Source of the DNA: Lomentospora prolificans
Taxonomy: Eukaryota; Ascomycota; Sordariomycetes; Microascales; Microascaceae
Assembly (NCBI GenBank): GCA_029532625.1
Contig: JARFXM010000009.1
Span: 2,728,001-2,792,000, forward strand
Length of the DNA: 64,000 bases
Direction: 5' to 3'
A model generated the notes under the pieces. It did not search any database and was not told where the DNA came from. It worked only from the letters and a program-made list of their open reading frames with translations. Both the position numbers and the translations under genes were made by a program. Shown here in pieces: positions 36,213 through 47,097 of this stretch (position 1 is its first letter; every line of letters begins with the position of its first letter).

Positions 36213-37428
36213 TTACTGAGCATAAGATTGAACATAATACTAATTCAAGCGTTAGCAGTGCAAGACGGCAGACTGTTAGCTGGAAAGCACTCACAGTCAT
36301 TACGGATTCTTCAGCCACGGTGTGCTCATCGAAATGCGAAATGTAGCAATATAGAATCAGAGCGTGATCGTCGATAAAGCTGCCAATGACTTTGCCCTCG
36401 AGCCGGCCGACGCTCAGCACCCTGCTGAGATCCTTCCCATCAACCCGTACGGTAGCCCAGCGATCGGGACCGGCTTCTCTAAACCTGGTGCTGGGGTGCT
36501 CTTCGATGGGCATGCTCATCTGTTCCTGGTTGAGCTCGGGGGTCACGAGGCCGGTCCACTCACTGCAGACGGAGCCGCCGTCGGTGCGCACGCGCAGGCG
36601 GAGGCTCCCAAACATGTTTGCGCTGAGCTCGAGCTTGGCGGCAGAGCGGGACGAGGAGGCGGCGGCGGTGAGGCGGGTGAAGCGGTCTGCGATGGCCTTG
36701 AGCTGGAGCAGAGGGGGGAAGGTGATATTGACGTCCGGGTCGCGGGTCTTGGGCTGCATGATGCTCTCGACGGATTCCGGGTAGAGGACGCGGACGGGAA
36801 TCTCGTGGGTGATGATCTTTTCGCGCTCGCGCCTCAGGGAGGTTTCGAGGTTCTCGACGGGGAAGGCGGAGGACGAGTCCGGGTCATCGTCCGGGTCGAG
36901 GCCAAAGTTGCCGGCGGCGTTTTTCGTGGTGGTGGTGGGCCGGGGGGGAGGGGCCATTCCGGCGGAGTTGGTCAGGGTGGTGATGGTCATGGCGAGGATG
37001 GGGACTCCGTCGGCGCGGCGTTTGGCGAGCTTCATGCTGGCGGAGACTGAGTTGAGGGCGGACTTTAGGGCGCGCTGGAGCGGGGTGAGGGGGACTTCGA
37101 GGTCGATGATGTTGTCGGCCTCCTTGGAGGAGATGGTGAAGTCGTCAAAGATGACGTCCATGTTGAAGCTGGCCCAGACGTGGGAGCCTACGTCGGGGAT
37201 GGCGGTGAAACGGGCGACATTGTTGTCGAGACGGACCCAGGCAATCTTTTCGAGAGACGAGAGGGATGCAGTCAGTTCTGTGGGGAAAAGGGGGTCGCGA
37301 GTACGTTAGCAGCAAGGAGAGGAGAGACGATTTTGAGGGTATCGCAGCGTCTCGCCGAAGGAAGGGGTGGGGGGCCAGTGCCTACTCTGGAATGTGCCAA
37401 TGTTCTTGAGCTGTGCGTTGAATCTCAT
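36213..37428 (-). CDS. HUS1: Checkpoint protein Hus1 (9-1-1 clamp subunit)
   Basis: Three exons: 37428-37386, 37277-36295 and 36239-36213; 350 aa. Exon 1 gives MRFNAQLKNIGTFQ, exon 2 resumes KLTASLSSLEKIAWVRLDNN, and the last exon codes only YYVQSYAQ and the stop, so the protein ends EESVMTYYVQSYAQ, matching the conserved Hus1 C-terminus (TYYIPAY-like). Reading straight through the second intron (GTGAGT...TAG, 55 nt) instead adds an unrelated tail to 36106. The protein has the PCNA-like two-domain fold pattern of Hus1 with an Asp/Ser-rich interdomain insertion (about residues 125-140). It works with Rad9 and Rad1 in the DNA-damage clamp loaded by Rad17-RFC and activates Mec1/ATR signalling. 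Confidence 0.93.
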
Positions 37429-40104
37429 CTCGGCTCGTCTGGCCGGAGCGGCAGAGGCGAGAGCCCGGGGGACAGGTAAACTGAAGAAACTGACAAGGTA
37501 CAGAGAGATGTACTTCTACTCCAGTAGAGTGTGTTGCGACGCGAGGCCTTGAAACGATATCGGTGTCAAGCTGGGCGCGGGCGTAGGTTGGCGTGAGAAG
37601 GAAGGGTGGGATAGCTGGCGGGGTTCAACGTTGTGCAAGCTTCGAGCTTCAATTGGCTTGCGCCAGGCACAAGCTTAGCTGGTGGCAAGACCGTGACACT
37701 GACCCGACGCCAGCGACCGGGGATGCAGCTGGCCCTGTGCGGGCGTGTCTTGTGGGCGGGAGCCAGCAAGTCCCGAACGCTGGGCCGTTAACCTATGTAC
37801 TTCGGTGGCCAGGCTCAATGCCAGCTGGTCGTTTATTTTACTTGTACAAGTAGGGCTGGTGATGTACCCGGTTTGGCCCCGTCTCTAAACATCAAAAAGC
37901 CAAAACGTTTCGTTTGATCGCATTCCTGCCAATAGCGTCTTCCCAGCCATCCCGGTTGAGATTTCTCCTTTTGATCGTTATTCGTGTGGGTGGTGTGAGG
38001 AGAGGTACTTTCAATGCTCCATGTGCCATGCAATCAGGGTGATCCCTCTATTTTGGTGCACCTAAAGCCACTTGCGCTACCTTGGTATCATACCAATGAA
38101 TCCATTGAGCTTTGTCTCCCCAAGTGCTCACTCAACTATTACATCCAGAACTACCGTTTGGTGGTCTTGGGGGTGTACGTGGCCAAGAGTACTGGAACAA
38201 TGGCGGCCTTGACTGCTGGCTATGGAGCCGAACAGGTACGTGATACCAGGGCCTCAAACAGCCCAGGTGTCTCTCCAACTCACTAGCCCAGCTAGGTACT
38301 AGTCAGGGATCAAATGGATTTATTAGGTGAGCCAGCATGCACTAGCTTATTGCCAGGCCACATGCCGGCCTGCCGCGCCCCTTCAGCCTCTGTATTGTTC
38401 AGTAGACGGGCTGGGAACAGGATCAAATCCATTGATCAATCCAGACCGGAATGCGTCAGCTGCATCTATCGTGCATCGACCATCAATTGATGTCGGTCTG
38501 CTCTCCCCTAATAGACTGGATAGATTGGCTGTCAGCCTTAATTTGACACTTTGGTCCTGCTGAGAATGAGCAAGGAGGATCCATAAATAATAATGTCTTG
38601 GATCTCAGGCACGCCAAGTATATCTAAATTGATGGACGGCACGCGCCTGGCAATAGGCAGCCTGGCCCACCTCCGTGTGTCATTGGAAGAGAAACGCCGG
38701 CTCCAGGGCTGCCAGCTTGTGCAGTCTTCATCGCCAGCTGGGTCTAGACACTGACACTGGCTGGCCCTACGAGGATGAACAAGGTACTGCCAAGCACCCT
38801 AACACCTGGGCCTCCGGGCCTCCCTTGTACTCAAGTAATTCCCAAAAGCCAGCAATATTGGCATTGAATTTTGGGGAAACAATACGCGAGCTATTTGGCT
38901 TCGAAACAAGGCACATCAATCGTTGAGCACCATGTGAAGCCATTCCACAGTCCATCTCCCATCACCCATTTCCTCTTGCCCCCTTGCCCCGTGCAGCCTA
39001 TCGGACTTTTGACAGCTCCTCCGTCCAGCACAACGCACCACATCCACACACACACACACACACATACACACGAGAGACGCCGCGGGCCGAGCTAAACCGC
39101 CCCGAGATATCCCTTGTCTCTAAAACACCGTGCTTGTCCGCTCCCATGTCGAGACTCCTTGAACATTTCCTTTCTTCCTTTTTCACACGGGTGCTCAGCA
39201 CCAAGGCATCGGCTCCTCTTCCTTGTTCCTTCTCACGGCCGTCGCCGAGATAAGATCCGGCACTTTGAGGCTCTCCCTTACGTGTCTTTTTCTCCTTTTG
39301 GTCCTACTACTCGGGCTTTTCCTTCTTTCGATCGCTGCTACACTCCCCACATACGACATACCCTTGCGCCCCCAAATCCAGTCCCTATCGGTGGCCTGGC
39401 TGTCAAGAACCCCAGCCATGCCTGATGAGGAACCACTCCACCAACCTAGGCCCTGATTTCACGCACTCCATATGCAGGATTCGAGCTTGAAAGAATGAAT
39501 GTCTTCAGCCTCGAAACAATCCATCCCGTTGATCTCTTCAATCGTGCTCGGCTGTCAACCAGGGCCCGTCGATAGCTAAGACGAACTTGTTTCTTTTATA
39601 TTCCGCCCAAATCAAGCCATTCTTCAATTCCTGGGCTCGGCAGTGCTCTGCCGTTTTACTCCGAGTGCTCTCTCCCGCCTGGCTTCGTCATCGTCAGCGC
39701 TGCCCCCCCACTAGAATACCACCTACAGACCCGCCAGCCTACGCCCGAACAATCCACCAGCCAGCGGTGTTCTGAGCGCCTAGCCAGGCACTGCTACGAA
39801 CCGCACCTGCTAGGGGTGTACCACGCCGTGGCTGGCTTCTGCCGCTCCTTGGGAGGCGGCCTCCCGTCATCGATTGGTATTGATACTTATGTTCGTATTA
39901 CCTTGCGGGCCTCTATCAATCATAAGCGACGCATTCCCCGCGGCATCCTCGTCTACCACGATTCCCTCGATCCCTCCTCGTCCCTTTTTACCCTCCCCCC
40001 GCCGCTTCACCCACAGAAAACGAACGAATCGAAAGCGGGCGGTATCGATCCCGACGAACCCTCGCCCACTTTTCGTCGGCAATTTTCCTCCTATTCCACC
40101 AACT
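37429..40104. other. 2.7-kb gene-free region HUS1 - CaaX zinc-finger gene
   Basis: This divergent intergenic region has no recognisable gene. It has a (CA)n microsatellite near 39046-39070, a 12-bp palindrome CATCAATTGATG at 38481-38492, and CCAGC/GCTGG-rich patches at 38630-38830. The stretch 38950-40100 is C/T-rich and probably the 5' leader and promoter of the gene at 40105. Confidence 0.5.
39046..39070. repeat. (CA)n microsatellite
   Basis: About 12 CA units with a single T interruption. It lies roughly 1 kb upstream of the start codon at 40105. Confidence 0.9.
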
Positions 40105-41241
40105 ATGAGCCTCGCCACCGTCGGGACTCTACTGGCTGCCATTGCGAATCTACTCAGTGAAGGTCTCAGGATACTAGCGCAGACGGATAGGCGCCTGTGG
40201 GGCCCTGACGAACACGAACAGGTGCGCGCCTTTGAAGACGCCCTCAACGAAGCCAAAACCGACTTTCAAGAGCTATCGCCCTGGGTGAAAGGCCAGCTGT
40301 ATTATCAAAACGACCGCAAACGTGAGTCTTTTTCCCTTTTCCCCTTCCAGCACCCTTGGCAGTGGATGACACGGCTTGGCGCGCATCGGTCCTTGCTGAC
40401 ACGGCCCTCTTTTCTTCCTCCCTTTGCTCATGTCTCAGGCGAATCAATCAAGGAACTGGAAGCGTTGCTTGCGAAATTCGAGATACACATCCAAAACTTT
40501 CGAGACTGGGCCTCGACCGGAGGTCCCATCAACCCCATCTGGCTGAATGATACCAGGGTGCTGCGCCGGGAACTGCATCGAGCTCAATGTAAAGCCGTAG
40601 GCAGAATATTCGCAGTCGAGCAGGAATCCGAACCCCGATGTCTCGGCGCCTTCTTCGTCTACAGGAAACAGCGCGATTGGGCCCACCAGCCATGCAATCA
40701 CATCGATGAGTACAAGCGGCGACAGCTCGAGGAGCTGGTGACGTGCAACACGGTTGGCAAGTTTGAACGCTTCGGCGAGGAGGATATCGCTTTTGTCTGC
40801 GAATTCTGTGATGGCCACATTGTGTGGGAGGATCTCGAGACTATGCCGTCCATACGGACGATTGACGAGACCATCACCGCCTCTCATTCTCCGTCACCGC
40901 CTCTACCGCCTGCGGCCGGAGCTGAACATTGGCAAGCTACCGGATTTTCTGTCACGTCGAGGGAAGAGAAGAGCATCGTCTTTGCGCCGCTAGCCATCGC
41001 GAACCATCTTCCTCCGGTCAGCGGCGACTTCGAATCTCGAATAATATGCCCGTTTTGCGACAACGACTACGCCCTTGCGCAGGGACACGACGAGATGGAG
41101 CAATTACGCTACGACGAGCTTGCCTACGCCTCCCTCGAAGACTTTCGGGAACACCTGGAATGGCAGCATACAGCCCTTCCCGTCCCCGCATTGCCCTTAC
41201 CCGCGCTACCATCGCCGAAGAGCAACTGTATACTTATGTAA
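40105..41241 (+). CDS. Uncharacterised zinc-finger protein with C-terminal CaaX box
   Basis: Two exons, 40105-40321 and 40439-41241, joined over a 117-nt GTGAGT...CAG intron in phase 1; 339 aa. I do not recognise a named family. The N-terminal ~160 residues are helical, with a hydrophobic start (MSLATVGTLLAAIANLLSEGL). Two zinc-binding-type patterns follow: FVCEFCDGH (about residue 217) and IICPFCDNDY with a later HLEWQH (about 275-320), a C2H2-like arrangement with a long spacer of about 45 residues. The last four residues are CILM, a canonical CaaX box; Met at the last position favours farnesylation in the known rules. Together this suggests a membrane-tethered zinc-finger protein, but function is unknown. 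The intron is a multiple of three with no stop, so a 378-aa form from intron retention is possible. The start is the first ATG giving the spliced frame. Confidence 0.75.
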   Translation: MSLATVGTLLAAIANLLSEGLRILAQTDRRLWGPDEHEQVRAFEDALNEAKTDFQELSPWVKGQLYYQNDRKRESFSLFPFQHPWQWMTRLGAHRSLLTRPSFLPPFAHVSGESIKELEALLAKFEIHIQNFRDWASTGGPINPIWLNDTRVLRRELHRAQCKAVGRIFAVEQESEPRCLGAFFVYRKQRDWAHQPCNHIDEYKRRQLEELVTCNTVGKFERFGEEDIAFVCEFCDGHIVWEDLETMPSIRTIDETITASHSPSPPLPPAAGAEHWQATGFSVTSREEKSIVFAPLAIANHLPPVSGDFESRIICPFCDNDYALAQGHDEMEQLRYDELAYASLEDFREHLEWQHTALPVPALPLPALPSPKSNCILM

Positions 41242-42123
41242 CGGGCCGTGGCCGTGCCACGGCATTGGGCTGGTCTCTTCTCTCTTTTCGCACATTGCCC
41301 CGGCGTTTGGTATGTTGCTTTCGGGTTTCTGGCATACGCGCCAAGTATGATGCAGCGTCGGTTCAACGTGCATTTTGGCGAGAGCTCGGCGCTGGGTAGA
41401 TGGAACCACGGAGTTTTATTTTACGGCCGCTAAAAAAAGAAAGAGGGTGTCATGTCATCGTTCCCCGGCCTCCCTCTTTCCTCTCGTATTACGACGAATA
41501 GGCGAGGCTGATCTGATATTCTATCATTGAGCCTTTTTTTCCCCCTTTTTTTTCCTTTCCCTTATGGCGTTATTCGTGGTTGGGCAGGCAAGATGATGAA
41601 TTATGGGCACTCCTTTTTATTTTTTCTATTTTTTACTTTTGGCTAGAACACCCGGTATCTGCTTTCGAAATGCCATATGCATTGATATCCAATTCTTCCA
41701 GGTTCGCTCTACGAACCCCGCGTTGTATGTAATTTCAGATAAAGGTTTTTTTTAAGCTTCGAAATCAAAGTTGTTGATTATTTGGGGCACTTGAAGAAAG
41801 TTTCCATGTGTAACTATATACACGAGTCTCGTAGGTGTAGTTGAGACTCACAAATCCAATCCAAACGGTCATGGCACGCTCCTTTCATCACTGCGATATG
41901 CAAGTTGATGGAGCCACATTTGAGCCTTTTTCCAGCTCACTCTCTCCCCTCAGCAACCATATCTCTGCGGAGCCCTCATACCACGCTTACGCCACCTTGG
42001 GAGAAAAGAGCCAGGTCCTCCCAAGATCCCTCTCTTTTTCTGCTCTGCCTATTGCATGCCCTACCAATAACCCCCCCGGGGCCAAATTTCCTTATTCCTC
42101 TTCTTCTTCCTCTTCGTCTCAGG
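41242..42123. other. Convergent 3' intergenic region
   Basis: The region lies between the CaaX zinc-finger gene and SEC22, which converge. It is T-rich in places (41530-41640). I see no gene in it. Confidence 0.6.
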
Positions 42124-43101
42124 CTAGAAGAACCTCCACCAGAAAAACACCAAGATGATGAACCCCAGCGCCGCAAAGGGTCCATACTGCTTCACGAGCA
42201 GATCCCAGTTAATCTTGACGGCAGCCTTGCGGTACTTTTTGCTATCGTCCCTGAGGCGGGAGGAGAGCTCGCCCATGCGCTCGAGGGAGTCGCCGCGGTA
42301 GAGGAGGTCCTCGATGTTCTTGGTCATGACCTTTGTGACGTCGCGGAGCTCGTCGTTGAGGCGGTCGAGGTTCTGCGAGGCGCGGGCGTCGGAGTAGGTG
42401 GCCTTTGTGCGGGCGATGAAGGTGTCGAAGTCCATGAAGGCGTAGGGGCGGAGGGTAGGGGAGTGGAGCTGGGCCGGGGGGTGGGTGGTTGTGAACTCGC
42501 GGGCGAGGTCGGCGAGGTAGGTGAAGGCTAGTTTGCGGGGGTAGGTGCGCTCGCAGATGCAGATGAAGACGATGTCGCTGTCGATTAAGTAGCTGGTGGG
42601 GAGAGGAGCGTGTTAGCTGAGGGAGTTGTTTGTCTGTCTCTCTTTCTCCTTTTCTCTCTCTTTCTCCTTTTCTCTCTCTCTCTCTTTCTCTCTCCGTGGG
42701 ACACGGGGGTGGGAGAGTGAAACGTACTGGAGGATGTATTGGCCAGATTCGATGCTCGCTTGCGCCTCCGAATTGCGGGTGAGCTTGCGGAGGATTTGGC
42801 GGGTTTGGCTCTTGACTTCGCTGAGGGCGGCTTCGGACTGAGGTTCGGGAGAAGGGAGGGGGCCGCGCGTTAGGATTTGCAACGTTCTAGCCGGGTGCGT
42901 CTTGGTCCGGGGGAAGAAGGTTATCTTACCTGCTCATCGTCGACGGATGCGCAGAGCATAAGGCCTGGGTGTCGCCTGCCGTTAGTACGGTCTGCATGCA
43001 TCCACCATCCACCATCCACCATCCACCCCTCGGCGAGGGTGGAGCTACGATTGTGGGCGAAACGTACCATCTAGGCGCGCTATTTGCGTAGATCGAATCA
43101 T
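42124..43101 (-). CDS. SEC22: R-SNARE Sec22
   Basis: Four exons: 43101-43068, 42964-42930, 42837-42728 and 42592-42124; phases 1, 0 and 2; 215 aa, the standard length. The N-terminal longin domain reads MIRSTQIARLDGLMLCASVDDEQ and later HYLIDSDIVFICICERTYPRKLAFTYL. The R-SNARE motif spans about residues 130-190 (LDRLNDELRDVTKVMTKNIEDLLYRGDSLERM), with its central Arg in LLYRGD, and the C-terminal anchor is QYGPFAALGFIILVFFWWRFF. Sec22 acts in ER-Golgi transport in both directions with Bet1, Bos1, Sed5 or Ufe1. Intron 3 is strongly purine-rich on the sense strand. Intron 1 contains short ATCCACC tandem repeats near 43000-43027. Confidence 0.97.
42628..42694. repeat. CT/GA-rich low-complexity tract in SEC22 intron 3
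   Basis: An almost pure C/T stretch on the plus strand, with CTCT and TTTCTC repeats, corresponds to a purine-only run in the SEC22 transcript. Confidence 0.9.
42998..43027. repeat. ATCCACC heptamer tandem repeat in SEC22 intron 1
   Basis: About four units of ATCCACC stand in tandem inside the first intron of SEC22. Confidence 0.85.
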
Positions 43102-43994
43102 GCTGACTGAGAAGGAGTGGGTTCGAGGTGGTCGAGAGGAGGAAAGATAAGGAGTCGAGCGAGGGCGCTCTCGATACGGTCAGGACGGGCAGTGTTTTTG
43201 GATTCGAAAGGTCTATCGATGCGTAGTCAAAGGCCAGTTTCGCATATGTAGTGGCGTAATTCGGTATCGGATAGTTCTCCCTCGCCCTCTTTTTTTTTTT
43301 TTTTTTTGGGTCGTTGAGACTGGGATCAAGGCGAAACTGGAGCCTGGTGGTGCAGAAAGGATGCAGGGACGACGTGGTGGTTTTGGCGCGTTGCTGGCAA
43401 TTTTGAAGCCACTTACTTTTATGGTGACACGGGAATGCCAGCAGTTGATTAAATGTGAAGGTGTCCTTGAAGGTGTCCTTGACGGTACGTACCGTATTAT
43501 GGAGGTACCTACGCCGGGTACTCGTGTACGTCCCAGAACGGAGCTTTCAAGCTCCAGAAGCACATGCCAGCCGGCTAAAGAAGAAGCTAGCCAGCCAGCC
43601 AACCCACTGCCTGGCCAGCGTTGGGGCCATGCTCTTACTCTCTGAAACTAAAACCGTTCAAGTATTTAGACTGCGACGCACATATAAATTATAACATTCC
43701 TATAGCTTGGGAGCTGTGCCTACATGGATGTAATGCGTAAAGAAAGAGGGCTATCGCTCCTGTCTTCGAGCACTACAAGTTTCATCCATTGCACCTGCGA
43801 TGCGCTATGCAGAGATCGGATATTACCCGTCCGCACCATCGCGGCTTCCAACAATGATATCCAGCTCCCCAGTCCCTGTAAAAGCAAGCCAGAAAAACTC
43901 CATTCCCCGTGAGCCATGCAACATAAGAAAGAAACCAGTTAAAATCAGTAAAATCAGTCAAATAGAAGCGCAAAACAAATCGCAGAAAGGACCT
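43102..43994. other. SEC22 upstream region
   Basis: About 0.9 kb lies between the SEC22 start and the 3' end of the ASXH gene (both minus strand). It contains 18 T at 43290-43307 and a CCAGCC-rich patch at 43560-43620. No gene is recognised. Confidence 0.5.
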
Positions 43995-44677
43995 TCAAGC
44001 GTCCTTCATCTGCACATGACTGGCCTGAGACTGGGCGCCGGCCTTGGACTCATCCTCGCGGCCCAACTGGTCTGCCTTCTCGCGCTTGGCCCTCTCAAGC
44101 TCTCCCCAGTCCTCCTCGAACTTATGGGCCAGGTAGTCGTCGTACACGCCCATCTTCCTCCGCCCATGGGCTTCGAAAGCCTCGGCGAGCCACTGAGGAT
44201 CGCACTTGCCCTCCTGTATATACTCGACGTAGCGCGCGATATCGTGACGCCACGTATCGTCGTTCCGCAAGGTCTCCATGTTGGGCCTGGCTTTCTCGGA
44301 CCCGGCATCTTTAATGTGTTCATCATCGGGGAAGAGGGCGAGAATTTCCTTTTGCTCCTCGGCCGAGAGAACGTCCCACGCGAGTGGGTTGGCAAGCGTA
44401 TTCTATACGGAAATACGAGGTCAGTGTATGTCTGGAGAAGGTTGAATGGCCAGAGGGAACTGCTTACGAGGACATTGTTCCAAGTTAGAGGCGTCTTCGG
44501 GTGGGTGTATACTTTGGGGGCAGCCCATCTACTTCGTGGGATGGCCTTCTTCGCGGGCTTTGGCTTTTGCTTTGGCTCTGCAGTTCGCGCAGAGTCTCCT
44601 TGGTCGTTGGGCTGGGTATTGCTGTGGACGTTGTTCTGGTCCCCAGCATCACGACGAGCTGTAGCGCGGGTCTTCAT
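43995..44677 (-). CDS. ASXH (Asx homology/DEUBAD-like) domain protein
   Basis: Two exons, 44677-44468 and 44402-43995, with a 65-nt GTAAGC...TAG intron in phase 0; 205 aa. The N-terminal ~50 residues are basic and disordered. The core (about residues 58-185) reads KTPLTWNNVLNTLANPLAWDVLSAEEQ, then KEILALFPDDEHI and DDTWRHDIARYVEYIQEGKCDPQWLAEAFEAHGRRKMGVYDDYLAHKFEEDWG, a pattern I match to the ASXH domain found in fungi: helical, with LSAEEQKEIL and a later block of aromatic residues. In animals the ASXL DEUBAD activates the BAP1 deubiquitinase. Whether a BAP1-like partner exists here cannot be seen. It is divergent from ELP5. Confidence 0.75.
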
Positions 44678-45303
44678 GGCTGGAGATAGTATAGAATAGA
44701 GGGAAATGGAGTGAAATGGAGTGAAATAGAGTGTAGTGTGCTATAAATGTGTGAGAGATGATGAGGATTGTTGTGATGGATGTGAGAATTATCAGTGGAA
44801 TCCTTGGGGTTGTACTGTGAGGATGGAAGAGCGAAGAGAGGAAAGAGAGCGAAGAGAAGTATGGAGAAGGGGGCATTAATAGAGGAAAGAGAGGAAGAAG
44901 GCTATGGTGAAATTGAATCAGCGCGTGTTTGTTCATCCATTTTCCTTCATTCATCGTGCCTTCCCAGCTTTCTAAGTGAGGCTGTCACCAGGACACACCA
45001 GGAAGCAGCACCAGGAGGCTTGTTGTTGGGATTATTGTTCTACAGCTATCCGGTCGCAGACAAAGGGTCCATTGTAAGGTCCATCCAAGGGGATGCACGG
45101 TGCCAGCTCCCGCACCAACTCCTAAAATTTTAGTACACCCTCTAAAACCTCTGGGACATGGAACAAAAGTCATTAATACTTGAATTCAGGTTCTACACCA
45201 CCCTTTTTCCTCCCTTCTCACACAAATCCTTCTCCAATAGCCTCATCGTACCATTCTCTTGGGGACTTATACTCACAGATCCATCGGATCTGCACCACCA
45301 AAG
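44678..45303. promoter_or_regulatory. Divergent promoter region, ASXH protein / ELP5
   Basis: About 0.6 kb separates two divergent starts. The part nearest the ASXH gene (44700-44760) carries short repeated GAAATGGAGT/GAAATAGAGT units and is purine-rich. Confidence 0.5.
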
Positions 45304-46550
45304 ATGGCGCCTTCAGCCGCCGACCACGCGCGACAACGCCAACTCCTTCTCTTTCAAAAGTTGTTAAACCAGCGAGACGGAGCGAGCCCTCTCACTCTCG
45401 TAGTCGACAGCCTTGAGCAGCCCGCAGGGCCTCTCATCACCGAGCTTGCGCTCAGGGCAACGGTATGGTAGCATGCCTGCTCGTTCCCTCATAACCCATC
45501 GCTATGGAAAGAGGGTTGCGGCGGGGTCTTTCTGCCCCGCCTTCGTCATGTCAAGATATCCCGGAAAATGCTAACTTTGCGATCGCAACCCTGCAGAAAG
45601 CGGCCAAGGCCAAGATTATTTACGTGGCCTTCTCGACGCTCAAGAAAAACGCGCATGCCGAGGTGCACATAAGCGCCAGAGGCAAGTCGCTGGCCGCCGT
45701 GAGGACGGAGCTCTTGGGGCACTATCCTACGGTCGACCCTAAGGCGGCCAAGCAGGGATCCGTACCTCGGCGTAAGTGCGAAACCTAACTCATCCTTTGC
45801 GTCTACTCAGTTGTTCTTACACATCACGGAATAGGAGCCCTGGTCATAATTGACTCTCTGAACCCCCTCGTCTCCTCACACTCGGAACACCTCATGGGTT
45901 TCCTCTCCAACCTCATCACGCCCACAGTCTCCCTCGTCAGCATCTACCACTCCGACGTCCCCGTCGTCCTCCCTAAGAACTACAATGAATACGCGCCGCA
46001 CCCCTTTGATGTCCTCACCCATCTGGCCACAGCCATCCTACGTCTTTCCAGCCTCCATCAAGAGATTGAGCGCCAAAAAGCCCGAAACCGGAGCGTGCCG
46101 GAGCCGGAATTCGGTCTTCACGAGGGTCGCGAAGGTGTCCTCATCGGTCTGCAGGGGAAGAGGACGCCAAAGGAGGGGAGCGGGTTGGTAGTAGATATGG
46201 AATTAAGACGGCGTAGCGGGCGCCCGGTTATGGGCAAGTTTGTGGTCATGGTACCGCCCGACGCTGAGAGGAGGAAGGGAGGGTTGTCGAGTTTCTGTCT
46301 GCAGGAGAACCACCCGGCATTCAAGCCTCCAGAGGAAGAAGGCGACCAGGACGGGCAAGGAAAGGAGGCCGAGGAGCAGCCGGAGAGCACGTTCAACCTG
46401 GGTCTTACGGAGAAGCAGAGAAAGGATAGAGAGGGCATCGTGCTGCCGTACTTTGACGCGCAGACGGATATCGGCGGCGGAGAGGGCGGTAGGATCTTGT
46501 ACGAGATGGGTAGGGAAGATGACTTTGATGATGAGGAAGACGAGATATAA
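45304..46550 (+). CDS. ELP5: Elongator complex subunit Elp5 (Iki1)
   Basis: Three exons: 45304-45462, 45597-45771 and 45835-46550; phases 0 and 1; 349 aa. The joints restore LALRATKAAKAKIIYVAFSTL and GSVPRRALVIIDSLNPL, typical of the RecA-like fold of Elp5. It begins MAPSAADHARQRQLLLFQKLLNQRDGASPLTLVVDSL. The C-terminal part is acidic with the conserved STFNLGLTEKQRKDREGIVLPYFDAQ stretch before an acidic end (DDFDDEEDEI). Elp4-Elp5-Elp6 form the hexameric accessory ring of Elongator, which modifies wobble uridines of tRNAs. The SNRNP27-like gene follows in the same orientation after about 550 bp. Confidence 0.93.
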
Positions 46551-47097
46551 TGCAAGCCGCAAAGGACTCGAGCATATCAATTAAGTGCAGCAGCCAGCTC
46601 AACGTGGGAGGAATAAACCATATGATGAGGAGTAATGGAGTCGCTTATACATTAGGAACTGGGTTTTTGGAGGGCAAAAGGTATAAAATAATATTAGAGT
46701 TTAAGAAATTCCCGACAAGCGAGAATCAACTGAAATAAAAAGAAAAGAAGAAAAAAAATGCATGCAACCACACAAAACACAAAGACCTCATATCTCTGAT
46801 GTTCTCATCGATCTGTCGCTCTCACCGAGCTCACCGAGACAGCTCCCGCCACACAGCCATGTCCCACCATATGTGTGGCGCAGCATCCGTGGCGACCACC
46901 ACCCAAATTTATTCTAGCACATGCGACCTTCCTTTCATGCCCCATTCATTCCCTTCACTCTGCCATCCCCCAACCCAACGCATTCAAATCCTCCAGACGA
47001 CTACATTTCAGTCAACTCTATATCACATATCGCACTTAGCCTTGGATCCAGAAACCTTCATCTCAGTCATCGCGCCGACAAAATTATCCCCACAGCC
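46551..47097. other. Intergenic region ELP5 - SNRNP27
   Basis: The region holds the ELP5 3' end and the promoter of the next gene, with an A-rich part at 46730-46760. The frame upstream of 47098 is open but does not look like the snRNP protein. Confidence 0.55.

Noticed and set aside
36364..37050. 228-aa plus-strand frame over HUS1
   Set aside because: Antisense shadow of the Hus1 coding sequence, with no family resemblance.
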